From: Rhodospirillales bacterium
GTDB lineage: Bacteria > Pseudomonadota > Alphaproteobacteria > Acetobacterales > Acetobacteraceae
Assembly: GCA_025351925.1 (NCBI GenBank)
Contig: JANXVC010000083.1
Location: 1-37,978 of the forward strand
DNA length: 37,978 nucleotides
Reading direction: 5' to 3'
Shown here piece after piece: positions 17,192 to 25,899 of this stretch (positions are counted from its first letter, which is position 1; each line of letters opens with the position of its first letter). Below the pieces are notes generated by a model that was not told the origin of the DNA, ran no database searches, and saw only the letters and a program-made list of their open reading frames with translations. A program made the position numbers and the translations under genes.

Positions 17192-17232
17192 TGCTGCAAC
17201 TGCGTGATACAGTCGGGTCAACGCTGCAACTG
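17192..17232. promoter_or_regulatory. Candidate PhaR operator: TGC-rich direct repeats
   Basis: GCTGCAACTG occurs at 17193-17202 and again at 17223-17232, exactly 30 bp apart, in the divergent gap between the synthase cluster and phaR. The first copy extends to TGCTGCAACTGC. TGC-rich sites are the reported targets of PhaR repressors, so these are likely autoregulatory operators. The second lies right next to the phaR Shine-Dalgarno (GAGGA). Confidence 0.5.
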
Positions 17233-17240
17233 AGGACGCC

Positions 17241-18041
17241 ATGCCGCAATCCACGCTTCCTACTCATCCCGTCCCCGAGTCCGAGGTTTCCAATCCGGTG
17301 CCGGCGCCGCAGCAGCCACCGGTCGTGGTCAAAAAATACGCTAACCGACGACTTTATAACACTGAGACGTCCAGCTACATCACCCTCGACAACCTAGCCG
17401 ACATGATACGGGCCGGTCGCGATTTCGTCGTCTATGATGCAAAATCCGGCGAGGACATTACGCGCGGCGTCCTGACGCAGATCATCGTCGAGGAGGAGAG
17501 CAAAGGCACTTCGATGCTGCCGACTGCGTTCCTGCGGCAGTTGATCGGCTTCTACGGCGGCAGCTTGCAGGGCGTGGTGCCGCGATACCTCGAACAGGCG
17601 ATGTCGAGTTTTGCCCGCCAGCAGCAGCAGCTGCGCCAAGTGGTGCAACAGACATTCAGCCCGTTCATGCCTGTCGGGGTCGAAGAGATGAGCCGGCAGA
17701 ATGTGGCGATGATCGAGCGTGCGATGAGCATGTTCAATCCGTTCCACCGCGGCAGCGAGCCTTTGCCGCCGGTGCCGGAGGCCCCACCGGCCGGCGATAT
17801 TGCGCCACCGCAGCCCGCCGCTGACCCGCACGCAGCTGATGAGCACGCAATGCGGCGGCTGCAGCATGAGATCGACAGCCTGCGCAACCAGCTTGCGATC
17901 GCCCGGGCCGAGGCGGTGCTGGCCCACACGCCGGCTGCGGCTGTCAGCGTGCCGGTCGTTGCCGCCAACTCACCTCCGGCGGCGCCGTTGCGAACGGTGC
18001 GTCGTGACCGTATTGTCAAGCCGAAAGATGGCTCGGCCTGA
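17241..18041 (+). CDS. phaR: Polyhydroxyalkanoate synthesis repressor PhaR
   Basis: DNA- and PHB-binding regulator that represses phasin and PHA genes until polymer accumulates. After a Pro-rich start, the PHB/PHA accumulation regulator DNA-binding domain spans about residues 30-90 (KKYANRRLYNTETSSYITL). An accumulation-regulator repeat follows at about 92-130 (LRQLIGFYGG), then a Pro/Ala-rich tail. The 266-residue length is somewhat longer than common. ATG 17241 has GAGGA six bases upstream. Divergent placement from the synthase cluster and the TGC-rich repeats between them indicate direct control of both directions. Confidence 0.93.
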   Translation: MPQSTLPTHPVPESEVSNPVPAPQQPPVVVKKYANRRLYNTETSSYITLDNLADMIRAGRDFVVYDAKSGEDITRGVLTQIIVEEESKGTSMLPTAFLRQLIGFYGGSLQGVVPRYLEQAMSSFARQQQQLRQVVQQTFSPFMPVGVEEMSRQNVAMIERAMSMFNPFHRGSEPLPPVPEAPPAGDIAPPQPAADPHAADEHAMRRLQHEIDSLRNQLAIARAEAVLAHTPAAAVSVPVVAANSPPAAPLRTVRRDRIVKPKDGSA

Positions 18042-18173
18042 CGACAGGGTGGAACAGTTCGTTGCTTGCGATATCTTCGAAGTCACGGGGTGTTGACGTT
18101 TTACGTGGGTATCTTGATGCTGCTTTCGCCCGATTGGGTGTAAGCGTGTTTGCATCAGATTGCGGGGCGAGTC

Positions 18174-18623
18174 GTGACTTCCAAGCAAAATTCAGAAACT
18201 GCTTCAAATAATGGGGGTTTGGCGTCTGAGGGCGTCTCGCCTGGCCGCGCAAGTATTGCCGACCACCATGCAGGTGCGCGCATCCGCGAACGCCGCGTAA
18301 TGCTGGGACTGTCGCAGCAGCAACTCGCGCAGATGATTGGCGTAACCTATCAGCAGGCGCACAAGTATGAGCGCGGGCTGAATCGTATTTCCGCAGGACG
18401 GCTTTATGAAATTGCGTTGGTGCTGAATGTACCAGTAAGCTGGTTCTTTGAGGGCCTGGACACCGAAGCGCCCGCCGTCGAACTCTCCCACCGACAGCGC
18501 ATGTGCCTGGAATTGGCCCGTAACTTTGCCGCAATCGATAATCATAAACATCAAGAGGCGCTGAGCCAGATGGCCCGCGCGCTCGCCGCACAGTCAACGC
18601 CGAACGGCGAACCGTCGAGCTGA
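18174..18623 (+). CDS. XRE-family HTH transcriptional regulator
   Basis: A 149-residue DNA-binding protein. A disordered N-terminus of about 33 residues precedes a lambda-repressor-like helix-turn-helix (about 34-92; SQQQLAQMIGVTYQQAHKYE is the HTH core) and a short helical C-terminus. Such proteins are common in Acetobacteraceae and related Rhodospirillales; targets are unknown. GTG 18174 is chosen because GGGGCGA lies just upstream; TTG 18150 would add eight residues. The 132-bp gap before it contains a TTGACG (18093-18098) that could be a -35 element, without a convincing -10. Confidence 0.85.
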   Translation: MTSKQNSETASNNGGLASEGVSPGRASIADHHAGARIRERRVMLGLSQQQLAQMIGVTYQQAHKYERGLNRISAGRLYEIALVLNVPVSWFFEGLDTEAPAVELSHRQRMCLELARNFAAIDNHKHQEALSQMARALAAQSTPNGEPSS

Positions 18624-18683
18624 TTAAAATCGGCGGCTGTTCAGGCGCGGAAGGCCTCCTAGCGTTGTTAAGCGCCGCGCAGG

Positions 18684-19667
18684 CTACGGCCCCGATTTAG
18701 CAGCCGACCATTCCAGGACCGGCAGCCGCATCAAGGGAAACTGCGCGACGGTCAGGATGCCATCGGCGACCTGCACTCGGACGTCAGCGCCCCCATCCGA
18801 TGAAGGCGCGGCGAGCAGGCCAAGCACTGCCTTTGCCGCTACGGCGGTCTGAGTCCGCAAAAATCCTGTCGCTACAAGGCCGTCGAGTTCGGCGGCATAA
18901 CCGGTGACGTGCACCACGCCGTCCAGGTTTGGCTGCAGGCTGGCATCGAGTGTAATCGTGGCTTTGCCGGAAGCCCGTGCACGTCCTGCGGTCAGCGTGA
19001 ACTCCGACAAATCCATGACGCCGTTGGCGGCCTGCCAGGCCGTCGCCGCGCTTTGCAAGCCGCCCGCGGCGGCGACCGGCGGCGACAGCGCGGCGTTCAG
19101 AGAGACCATGTCGATGACCGGCCCGGGCGCCCCGGCGGCATCGGACAGCCTGAGACGCTCAGCGCTCATCGTCATGCCCCCCGGCCGCAGCTGCAGCTGC
19201 AGCGTTTGGGTTTGAAACATGCCCGGCACTTCAAGGGTTGTGCCCTGGATGACGGCGCCGTCGCCCGTGACCTCTGCCACCAAATCCTGCGCCGTAATCG
19301 CATGCTCCGCACCGGAGCCGAAGCGAACCCACTGACCCGTTGGCCGGATGCTGATTGGACCGGAGTTCGACCCAGGCCAGCGCAGCGCCGTATCGGCGAT
19401 CACTCGCTCAGCCCGCCAGCTCAGCCCATCACTGCCGATCGAGGTCGGCCCGATCGCCAGGCCGGCACGCCGCGGCCACCCGCTCGGCTGGGCTGAGCCA
19501 AGTATCACGCGCCAATTCTGGGTCTGTATTGTATGGGCTTGCTCCTGCAGGAGAACAGCCATCCGATCGACCGAAATGAGCCAGATAACACCATGCACCA
19601 GGCCTACTGCTGCGAACGCGCCACAGCCCCAGACAATCGGTTTCCACAACAGAAGTGATCTTGGCAT
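18684..19667 (-). CDS. DUF2125 domain-containing protein
   Basis: A 327-residue protein with an N-terminal membrane anchor or signal (about residues 11-31), then a beta-rich domain. The GWPRRAGLAIG-type motif near residue 63 and repeated internal TLQLQLRPGGM/ANGVMDLSEF patterns fit the alphaproteobacterial DUF2125 family, which is presumably exported to the periplasm. No function is known. It stands alone: the next gene upstream on its strand is beyond a 271-bp AT-rich gap, and the XRE gene on the other side is convergent with it. Confidence 0.8.
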   Translation of the reverse strand: MPRSLLLWKPIVWGCGAFAAVGLVHGVIWLISVDRMAVLLQEQAHTIQTQNWRVILGSAQPSGWPRRAGLAIGPTSIGSDGLSWRAERVIADTALRWPGSNSGPISIRPTGQWVRFGSGAEHAITAQDLVAEVTGDGAVIQGTTLEVPGMFQTQTLQLQLRPGGMTMSAERLRLSDAAGAPGPVIDMVSLNAALSPPVAAAGGLQSAATAWQAANGVMDLSEFTLTAGRARASGKATITLDASLQPNLDGVVHVTGYAAELDGLVATGFLRTQTAVAAKAVLGLLAAPSSDGGADVRVQVADGILTVAQFPLMRLPVLEWSAAKSGP

Positions 19668-19938
19668 TCAGCAATCCAAAAGGCTTGACTGGCGATCCCA
19701 CGCGCAAGGCAGCTTGCAATAATCCACAGCGACATCAGTTAAAACATCGAAACGTGAGACTCTAAAGCCGACTCAGACTATCGAGGTGGTCCGCATCTCG
19801 CGCGTAAATATTATTGCTGGGCAATAACAAAGAGTTAGACAGATATCGCACCCGTCGTATGCGCCGAATCTCGCGTCATATCGTTCTTAAACTGCCATGA
19901 AACTATGACAAATGAGGATGTTGCGCAGCCCATAAGAC
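19668..19938. other. AT-rich intergenic region with inverted repeat and GANTC sites
   Basis: This 271-bp gap is visibly poorer in GC than everything around it and has no credible ORF. It holds an inverted repeat TTATTGC-TGG-GCAATAA (19811-19827), three GANTC sites (19758, 19770, 19866) and a one-mismatch DnaA box, TAATCCACA, at 19720-19728. It must contain the promoter of the DUF2125 gene. Confidence 0.5.
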
Positions 19939-20688
19939 CTATTTTGCTAACGCCTTGCAATCCTTATGCACAGACTTATCCACATCACGCTCCTGCGCCT
20001 CAGCATCGCGCCATCTCCCCCGTAGGGCGCTGATCAAAGCCGGCTGCGCCAAGCCGGGCGGAATGGGCGGACCCACAATGATGCGAATGATACCCGGTGT
20101 TTTACGGAAGGCTCGCCGGCCCCAGTACAGGCCAGAGTCGGTCGCCACAGGGATCACCGGCAGGCCGGTCCGTGCCGCCAACGCTGCGATGCCGGGTCGG
20201 AGTTCTGCCTCAATGCCTGGCGCCACCCGGGTGCCCTCCGGAAAGATCACGATCTGCCGGCGATCCGCCTTGGCCCGGTCGGCGCCCCGCAACAGGCTGC
20301 GGACAGCGCTGAACGACGCGCCGCGGTCCACAGGAATCTGTCCAGCAGGCACTAGGAGCGAACCGAATAGCGGAATGCGTGCCAGCTCCGCCTTAAACAC
20401 ATAGGCGACGCGCGGCACCAGGCGCAGCCAAATCAAAGTGTCGAACGCCGATTGGTGCTGTGATGCGATCAGCGCGGCGCCCTCGCTCGGCAGGTGCTCC
20501 CGCCCGATTACCACGACGCGGATGCCGCACAACGCTGCCGCGCCATCCAGCACCAGCGCCGCCCAGGTTTGCGCCACCCACAGGGCGTGCTGCCGGGCGA
20601 ACCATCGCACCGGCGCACCGATCAGCCCCATCAGCAGGGTTACGACGAAAAACCAGATATTGAACAGCAGGGAACGCAGCCAGATCAT
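19939..20688 (-). CDS. plsC: 1-acyl-sn-glycerol-3-phosphate acyltransferase (PlsC family)
   Basis: Membrane-bound acyltransferase making phosphatidic acid or acylating a related lysophospholipid. A hydrophobic N-terminus (about 5-28) precedes the catalytic HX4D motif HQSAFD (78-83). A substrate-binding FPEGTR (149-154) follows, and VPVIPVATDSG-like residues match motif IV. The 249-residue length is normal. ATG 20688 overlaps the ydcF stop by 4 bp, so it is the last gene of the ftsE-ftsX-ydcF-plsC unit. Which acyltransferase activity it has (PlsC or lyso-ornithine-lipid type) cannot be told from sequence alone. Confidence 0.9.
   Translation of the reverse strand: MIWLRSLLFNIWFFVVTLLMGLIGAPVRWFARQHALWVAQTWAALVLDGAAALCGIRVVVIGREHLPSEGAALIASQHQSAFDTLIWLRLVPRVAYVFKAELARIPLFGSLLVPAGQIPVDRGASFSAVRSLLRGADRAKADRRQIVIFPEGTRVAPGIEAELRPGIAALAARTGLPVIPVATDSGLYWGRRAFRKTPGIIRIIVGPPIPPGLAQPALISALRGRWRDAEAQERDVDKSVHKDCKALAK
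19964..19984 (+). other. Pair of consensus DnaA boxes
   Basis: TTATGCACA (19964-19972) and TTATCCACA (19976-19984) both match the TTATNCACA DnaA-box consensus, in the same orientation and 12 bp apart. They lie inside the last codons of plsC, at the edge of the AT-rich gap. Confidence 0.5.
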
Positions 20689-21296
20689 GGCGCGTCACCG
20701 TCCAGCAGGCGCGCCACGCCGAACCGAACAGCCAGCAGCTTGTCGTACTCACTTGCGAGCATGCGGACCGCCGTTGCCTGCGGCGCGCCGCGCAGGGCGG
20801 GGGACTGCACGGCCACGGGGTGCAGCTCGACCTCGGGCATGGCGCGCTGCATCGCCAGCAACGCCCGCGGCATGTGGTAGCCGGCCGTCACGACGATGAG
20901 CCGCCGCATGCCGTGCGCCCGAACCCAGGGCGCGGTCTCGGCCGCGTTGCCCGAGGTGCTCTGCGCCGCGTGGCCCAGCGTCACCCGGCCGGCCTGATCC
21001 GCATCGAGCGGCACCCGGTGGGCGAGGTCTGCCAGATCCGCCCCTCGCGCCACGCCGGACACCATGAGCAGCGGCGCGCGCCCGTCCACCAGCAGGCGCA
21101 GCGCGGCCTCGATCCGGTCGGCGCCTCCGGTCAGCACCACGATCCCATCCGCCATCGCTGGCGCCTCCCCAACCTGCCGTGCGGCGCTGTTGAACCGCGC
21201 AAATCCCACTCCCCAGGCGATCCCGCCGCCGAGCACCACGGCGCTGACCGCCGTCAAACCCCATCGCGCATACCACTGCCCAGGCGGCTCCGTCAC
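20685..21296 (-). CDS. YdcF/SanA-like DUF218 protein
   Basis: A 203-residue protein with one N-terminal membrane helix (about 11-30) and a DUF218 domain: GIVVLTGGADRIEAAL is the first motif and ETAPWVRAHGMRRLIVVTAGYHMPRA the second, with the conserved histidine. The family has been linked to envelope barrier function, with unproven chemistry. GTG 21296 overlaps the ftsX stop by GTGA, which fixes the start; a longer frame running into ftsX is a shadow. Conserved location after ftsX in alphaproteobacteria supports an envelope or division-linked role. Confidence 0.87.
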   Translation of the reverse strand: MTEPPGQWYARWGLTAVSAVVLGGGIAWGVGFARFNSAARQVGEAPAMADGIVVLTGGADRIEAALRLLVDGRAPLLMVSGVARGADLADLAHRVPLDADQAGRVTLGHAAQSTSGNAAETAPWVRAHGMRRLIVVTAGYHMPRALLAMQRAMPEVELHPVAVQSPALRGAPQATAVRMLASEYDKLLAVRFGVARLLDGDAP

Positions 21297-22315
21297 GGCA
21301 GCCGCCGCAGCCACTGGCGCACGGTGCTCTGCGCCGTCAGCCAGCCGACCGCCGCCGCGAGCACCGGCAGCGCCGGTAATGATAGCCACAACGCCAACGG
21401 CAGCGCATTCGCAAACCCAGCGGCACCCACATCCGCGGGCTGACCGGTGAAGGGCGCGGCCAATCCGGCGAGGCCGAGCAGGACCGGCACCGCAGCCAAA
21501 GCGCCAAGGCCCGCCCCGGCCGAGGCCAGCAGCGTGGCCCGGCGGGCAAACCGCCCGGCGATATAGCCGTCGGTCGCGCCCAGGCCGTGCACGATTTCAA
21601 TGGCGTCGCGCCGGGCGGCGAGGCCTGCACGGACAGCAACGGCGATGACCGCGACCGCGACGAACCCCACCACTGCCAGCGCCAGCCCTGCGCAGGCCTG
21701 CAAGCTGCGGGCGAGGACAGCCAAGCGGCGGGCCCAGCGATCATGGCTCTCCAGCAGCGTGCCCGGCGCCAACGCCTCCACATGGGCCAGCAGGCGCCCG
21801 GTATCCAACGCAGCGTCCGTCAGCCGCACGTCGATCACCGCGGGCAGCGGCAATGCGATCCGTCCGGACCCGCTGCCCAGCCAAGGGCGCAACAGGGTCG
21901 CCAGCTCATTGTCATCCAGCGCGCGCGCCAACGCGACGCCCGGCGTGGCTCGCAGCAGCGCCACTACCCGGTCGAGGCGGGTACCAGCGCCGTTCGAGGC
22001 GGCGGCAGCGGGCTGCGGCACCTGCACTGTCAGCACGGAGCCCGCACCTTCTTGCCAATGCTGCGCCAAGGCGGACGCCGCGATCGTTCCCGCCAGCGCC
22101 AGGGCCGCCAAGAACGCCATCGCCGCCACGAGGGACGGCAGCAGGCGGTCCGACAGGGCGCGGCGCAGACCGAGGTCGTCAAACCGGGCCGGGCGCAGCA
22201 AGGCCGGCGTCCGGCGGCTTGGCCGCACGGTTCCGGCCGCTGCAGCCTTGGCCGTCGCAGCCCTGGCCGCTGCAGCTCTGGCCGTTTCGGGCACCGCTGC
22301 GACGGACCTAGTCAT
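21293..22315 (-). CDS. ftsX: Cell division ABC permease FtsX
   Basis: A 340-residue membrane subunit of the FtsEX complex, which couples ATP hydrolysis to activation of periplasmic peptidoglycan hydrolases at the septum. An Ala/Arg-rich cytoplasmic N-terminus (about 1-45) precedes four hydrophobic segments: one near 62-84, then a periplasmic domain, and three in the C-terminal half of the protein forming the FtsX domain. ATG 22315 overlaps the ftsE stop by 8 bp (ATGACTAG). The N-terminal Ala-rich stretch is encoded by 15-bp repeats. Sequence divergence is normal for alphaproteobacterial FtsX, so the identity rests on topology and the ftsE neighbour. Confidence 0.9.
   Translation of the reverse strand: MTRSVAAVPETARAAAARAATAKAAAAGTVRPSRRTPALLRPARFDDLGLRRALSDRLLPSLVAAMAFLAALALAGTIAASALAQHWQEGAGSVLTVQVPQPAAAASNGAGTRLDRVVALLRATPGVALARALDDNELATLLRPWLGSGSGRIALPLPAVIDVRLTDAALDTGRLLAHVEALAPGTLLESHDRWARRLAVLARSLQACAGLALAVVGFVAVAVIAVAVRAGLAARRDAIEIVHGLGATDGYIAGRFARRATLLASAGAGLGALAAVPVLLGLAGLAAPFTGQPADVGAAGFANALPLALWLSLPALPVLAAAVGWLTAQSTVRQWLRRLP
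22236..22280 (-). repeat. Three 15-bp tandem repeats near the 5' end of ftsX
   Basis: Units at 22236-22250, 22251-22265 and 22266-22280 (GCCGCTGCAGCCTTG and close variants). They encode the alanine-rich, lysine/arginine-spaced N-terminal segment of FtsX. Confidence 0.7.
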
Positions 22316-23045
22316 CGCGGACCAACTGGCCATCCGCCAAACGGAGCGTGTGGGCCGGGTGGCGGCTGACGAGGGCAGCATTGTGCGTCGCCACCACGAC
22401 GGTGGTGCCGAGGCGGTTCATCTCGTGCAGCAGCTGCATCAGCCGTTCGGCCTGGGGTTCGTCCAGGTTGCCGGTGGGCTCGTCGGCCAGCAGCAGCAGC
22501 GGCCGGGCCACGACCGCGCGGGCGATCGCCACCCGCTGCTGCTCCCCACCCGAGAGCTCGGCGGGGCGGGACAGCAGCTTTTTCGATAGGCCGACCCAGC
22601 TCAGCAGCTCGACCGCATCGACCCGGACCTGCCCCTCCGGCCGGCCGGCGAGCCGCAGCGGCAGCGCCACGTTGTCGAACGCCGAAAGATGCGGCAGCAG
22701 GCGAAAATCCTGGAACACCATGCCGATACGCCGGCGCAGCTCCGGCAACCGCGAACGGCTGGCGGCGCCGATATCCTGGCCCAGCAGCGTAAGGCGCCCC
22801 TGCGTCGGCCGCACCGCCAGATGCAGCAGCCGGAGCAAGCTGGTCTTGCCCGCGCCGGATGGGCCGAGCAGCCAGCGGAAACCGCCCTCCAGGATGCTGA
22901 ACGACAGGCCGTGCAAAACCGGGTTGCTGGCGCCGGCCCGGCTAAACTCCAGCCCGACTTTATCTAAATGCACCATCTGCCCCGTTTGCCCGGAATGCCC
23001 CGTCTGCATCACCTGTATCGTGCCTGCATTGCCCATCTCAGTCAC
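22308..23045 (-). CDS. ftsE: Cell division ATP-binding protein FtsE
   Basis: ABC ATPase partner of FtsX. It has Walker A GPSGAGKT, a Q-loop ([21 protein letters not shown], shown only in part), signature [14 protein letters not shown], Walker [10 protein letters not shown] and H-loop ATHN. The core starts at [12 protein letters not shown] (ATG 22976). Upstream in frame are GTG 23045 and ATG 23036, which add a low-complexity Gly/Gln/Thr segment of about 20 residues; GTG 23045 has TGGGG seven bases upstream. The true start is therefore uncertain within that range. Divergent from the zinc-ribbon gene with a short gap, and first of the four-gene unit ending in plsC. Confidence 0.93.
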   Translation of the reverse strand: MTEMGNAGTIQVMQTGHSGQTGQMVHLDKVGLEFSRAGASNPVLHGLSFSILEGGFRWLLGPSGAGKTSLLRLLHLAVRPTQGRLTLLGQDIGAASRSRLPELRRRIGMVFQDFRLLPHLSAFDNVALPLRLAGRPEGQVRVDAVELLSWVGLSKKLLSRPAELSGGEQQRVAIARAVVARPLLLLADEPTGNLDEPQAERLMQLLHEMNRLGTTVVVATHNAALVSRHPAHTLRLADGQLVRDD

Positions 23046-23106
23046 TTGTACCCCAGCCAGCCGTTGAGGCCTGTTCGCATTTGCAACCCCGGAGTATCAC
23101 GCCCCC

Positions 23107-23535
23107 ATGAGGATCGTCTGCCCGTCTTGTGCCGCCGCCTATGATGTACCCGATGCGCGGGTAATTCCCGGGCAGCCCGTCGGCTGTGCCCGGTGCGGTA
23201 CGAACTGGACGCCGGTCGCCTTGGCCCAGCCCGCGTCGAAACCCTTTGGACCGCTACTGCCGCCCATTGACGCTGGATCGTCCTCAACCTCAAACCCAAC
23301 GCCCGCGCCCTCTGAGACGCTGCTATTCCCTCCACCGAGTCCCTACGCTCAGACGTTCGAGCGTCCCAACCTCAGCCTGACGGCCAGCCCAGCGGTACTG
23401 GCCGGCTGGATCGTGAGCGTTGCGATCGTCGTCAGCCTATGCTGGGCCGCTTTGACCTGGCGGAATGACATCATGTACGCCTGGCCGCCGAGCGAACGGC
23501 TCTATAGTGCGCTAGGTTTGCCAGCCGGACGCTAG
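23107..23535 (+). CDS. MJ0042-type zinc-ribbon membrane protein
   Basis: A 142-residue protein. The N-terminus is a zinc ribbon with Cys5/Cys8 (CPSC) and Cys27/Cys30 (CARC), the MJ0042-type finger. A Pro/Ser-rich linker (about 40-90) and a single membrane helix (about 96-118) follow, with a short C-terminal tail. It diverges from ftsE, an arrangement widely kept in alphaproteobacteria, so an envelope or division-related role is possible. No enzymatic function can be claimed. Confidence 0.85.
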   Translation: MRIVCPSCAAAYDVPDARVIPGQPVGCARCGTNWTPVALAQPASKPFGPLLPPIDAGSSSTSNPTPAPSETLLFPPPSPYAQTFERPNLSLTASPAVLAGWIVSVAIVVSLCWAALTWRNDIMYAWPPSERLYSALGLPAGR

Positions 23536-23548
23536 CCGGGAATGCGGG

Positions 23549-24142
23549 CTAGCCCGGCGGCGCTGACCCGTTGATCTCGGGCCGCTCAGCCATCGCCGCA
23601 TACCACTGCGCGAGCTTGCCGCGGCCTTCACGCCAGGCGTCCGACGCGAAACGCAGATCGAGATACCCGAGGGCGCAGGCAATCGTGATGGAGCCGATGT
23701 CGAGATGATTGGCGGGGGGGTCCGCCTGCAGCAGGTCGAGCGCGCGGACGATCGCGTCCTGCTGCCGCGCCATGGCGGCCTCGCGCGCAGCCTCGGTTGG
23801 GCGGGCCATGTCCAAGCGGCGCGACACCGCCGCGTCCATGATGCCGTCGCCGATCGCCTGGAACTTCAGCGCCCGCCAACGGGCCGGACCGGGCGGTGGG
23901 AACAGCAATCCGGCCCCGATGGCGTCCAGGTACTCGCAGATGACGGCGCTATCGAACAGCGCGAGACCGTCCTGGGTCACCAGGCATGGCACCTTGGAGA
24001 GCGGGTTCACCGCCAGCAGGTCGGGCGGCGACGCGTGGGGGTTGGTCTCGATCCGGGTGATCTGATCCGAGATACCGCAGGCCAGGGCACAGGCAACGAC
24101 CTTACGGACGTAGGGACTGGTGGCGGAATAGTGCAACTTCAC
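23549..24142 (-). CDS. Glutathione S-transferase family protein
   Basis: A 197-residue GST-fold protein. The thioredoxin-like N-terminal domain (about 1-77) starts KLHYSATSPYVRKV, with a likely catalytic Ser at 8 or 9, and has the NPLSKVPCL cis-Pro motif and the SAVICEYLD glutathione-binding loop. The helical C-terminal domain includes DIGSITIACALGYLD, the N-capping box. Start is GTG 24142, overlapping the gloB stop by 4 bp; a longer open frame into gloB is a shadow. Coupling with gloB suggests shared glutathione-dependent detoxification. Confidence 0.9.
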   Translation of the reverse strand: MKLHYSATSPYVRKVVACALACGISDQITRIETNPHASPPDLLAVNPLSKVPCLVTQDGLALFDSAVICEYLDAIGAGLLFPPPGPARWRALKFQAIGDGIMDAAVSRRLDMARPTEAAREAAMARQQDAIVRALDLLQADPPANHLDIGSITIACALGYLDLRFASDAWREGRGKLAQWYAAMAERPEINGSAPPG

Positions 24143-24867
24143 CGGAAACCATCCTTTTCGGCGCGGAGCCGGGCCAGCGTCGCCACGTCCGGCGCCCGCA
24201 CGAACGGGTTTTCCGCCATCTCGTCCGAGAGGCGGCTTGGGATTGTCGGCTGCCCGGCCCGGCGCAGGCGCTCCACGTCCGCCGCCCGCGCCTGCAGCGC
24301 CGCGTTGCCGGGATCGGCGTGCACCGCAAAGCGCACATTGCTTTGGGTATATTCGTGCCCGCAGCAGACCAGCGTGTCCCCAGGCAGCGCCGCGAGCTTG
24401 TGCAGGCTCGCATACATATCGGCGGGGGTGCCCTCCAGCAGGCGGCCGCAGCCCAGGCTGAACAGCGTGTCCCCACAAATCAGCACGTGGTTGCCGCCGC
24501 CGAAAAAGGCGATGTGCCCGACCGTATGGCCGGGCGTGTCGATCACCCGCAGGCTGCTCTCGCCCAGCGCCACCGTGTCGCCCTCGACAACCGTGCGGTC
24601 CAGCCGTGGCAGGCGGCGCGCGTCGGCGGCGGCCCCGATCACCGGGCAGCCATAACGGGCGCGGACGGCATCGGTGCCGGCCACGTGGTCGCCGTGGTGG
24701 TGCGTGAGCAGAATCATGTCCAGGCGGCCCCCGGCGGCGTCAATCGCCGCGATGCAGGCGTCAGCGTCGGCCGGGTCCACAAAGGCGGTCGTGCCGGTCG
24801 CCTCGTCCCGCAGCAGCCAGGCGTAGTTGTCGGACAATAGCGGGACGGCGTGGGCGGACAGGGTCAT
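24139..24867 (-). CDS. gloB: Hydroxyacylglutathione hydrolase (glyoxalase II)
   Basis: Metallo-beta-lactamase-fold enzyme hydrolysing S-D-lactoylglutathione to D-lactate and glutathione, the second step of methylglyoxal detoxification. The metal site THHHGDH is at 55-61, with DTPGHTVGH and CGDTLFSLGCGR further on and CGHEYT near 165, all typical of GloB. ATG 24867 has GGAG six bases upstream and begins the conserved MTLSAHAVPLLSDNY region; an upstream start at 24894 would add nine residues. A GST gene follows by overlap, and a methyltransferase gene diverges from it, a common alphaproteobacterial pair. Confidence 0.94.
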   Translation of the reverse strand: MTLSAHAVPLLSDNYAWLLRDEATGTTAFVDPADADACIAAIDAAGGRLDMILLTHHHGDHVAGTDAVRARYGCPVIGAAADARRLPRLDRTVVEGDTVALGESSLRVIDTPGHTVGHIAFFGGGNHVLICGDTLFSLGCGRLLEGTPADMYASLHKLAALPGDTLVCCGHEYTQSNVRFAVHADPGNAALQARAADVERLRRAGQPTIPSRLSDEMAENPFVRAPDVATLARLRAEKDGFR

Positions 24868-24991
24868 TCGGGGCTCCGCGGCGGGTGGGCGCACCCTGTC
24901 CTACCTGCGGCCGCAGATCAAGCAGGAGAAGGCCGTCTGGCCCCTGTGCTTCCGGCCCCCTGCTTTTAGCCATTGTGCTATAGACGCCGGC

Positions 24992-25702
24992 ATGACGGCC
25001 GATACCCATCATGCGGCGGAGTTCTATGCGACGGCGCGCGGCGCGGTGGCGTGCCGCCTGGTGCGTAACCGCCTGGCCATCGCCTGGCCCGATGTGACTG
25101 GGCTTGCCGTGCTGGGCCTGGGCTACGCTGCCCCCTATTTGCGGCCCTGGCGGGATAGCGCTGCGCGCTGCGTCGCGGCCACCCCGGCGCAGGTCGGCGT
25201 GGCGCGCTGGCCGGCCGGCAGCCCCAATCTCACCTGCACGATCGAGGAGGACAGCCTGCCGTTTCCCGATTTGTGCTTCGACCGCGTCCTGCTGGTGCAT
25301 GGCCTTGAGGCCGCCGAGAACGCCCGCCGCATGCTCCGGGAGGTTTGGCGCGTGCTGAAGGACGATGGCCGGCTGCTGGTGGTTGCGCCGAACCGCATGG
25401 GCCTGTGGGCGCATGTCGAAAGCACGCCGTTCGGCCATGGCCAACCCTATTCACCCGGCCAGATCGGCCGCCTGCTCGCCGCAAGCCTATTCCGGGTCGA
25501 ACAGCGTGACAGCGCGCTCTATCTGCCGCCTGCCAAACTCCGGCTCATCCTGCGCAGCGCGCCGATATGGGAGAACGGCGGCCGACGGCTCGCGCCGAGC
25601 CTGGCGGGCGTCACGATCACCGAGGCGGTGAAGGATGTCTATGCCGCCCTGCCCGTCCAGCGCGCTCGGCGCCGACGGCTCGTGCTGAGCCAGGCCGCCT
25701 AG
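24992..25702 (+). CDS. Class I SAM-dependent methyltransferase
   Basis: A 236-residue cytoplasmic protein. A motif-I-like VLGLGYAAPYLRPW (about 40-53) and a DRVLLVHGLEAAENARRMLREVWRVLKDDG region (about 98-127, shown only as location) fit the methyltransferase-11 group acting on unknown substrates. The motif I glycines are weaker than usual. It diverges from gloB across 124 bp; this gloB-methyltransferase pairing is common in the class, but no function follows from it. ATG 24992 is the only sensible start; there is no clear Shine-Dalgarno, and CTATAG lies about 15 bases before the ATG, so the mRNA may be short-leadered. Confidence 0.82.
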   Translation: MTADTHHAAEFYATARGAVACRLVRNRLAIAWPDVTGLAVLGLGYAAPYLRPWRDSAARCVAATPAQVGVARWPAGSPNLTCTIEEDSLPFPDLCFDRVLLVHGLEAAENARRMLREVWRVLKDDGRLLVVAPNRMGLWAHVESTPFGHGQPYSPGQIGRLLAASLFRVEQRDSALYLPPAKLRLILRSAPIWENGGRRLAPSLAGVTITEAVKDVYAALPVQRARRRRLVLSQAA

Positions 25703-25899
25703 CACTTTGTTTTGACGAGCATCTTTGTCCAATTGAACGAGCAGATCGATCGGACGATGCTCTAGCAGACCATCGCATTCGCCGCCGCTGAGCAGGTGCA
25801 TCTCCGGCACCCGCGCCAGCACGCGCAGCCGGATCAGCAGATGCAGGATTGTGCGATGTGCAGGCTGGCAGGACCGGCGGTTTCGGGCATGGTTCGGCC

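Noticed and set aside
25703-25899. Minus-strand frame reading LARVPEMHLLSGGECDGLLE in the gap before the TSUP gene
   Set aside because: It looks mildly protein-like, but continues antisense through the methyltransferase gene and has no recognised homologue; left as non-coding.
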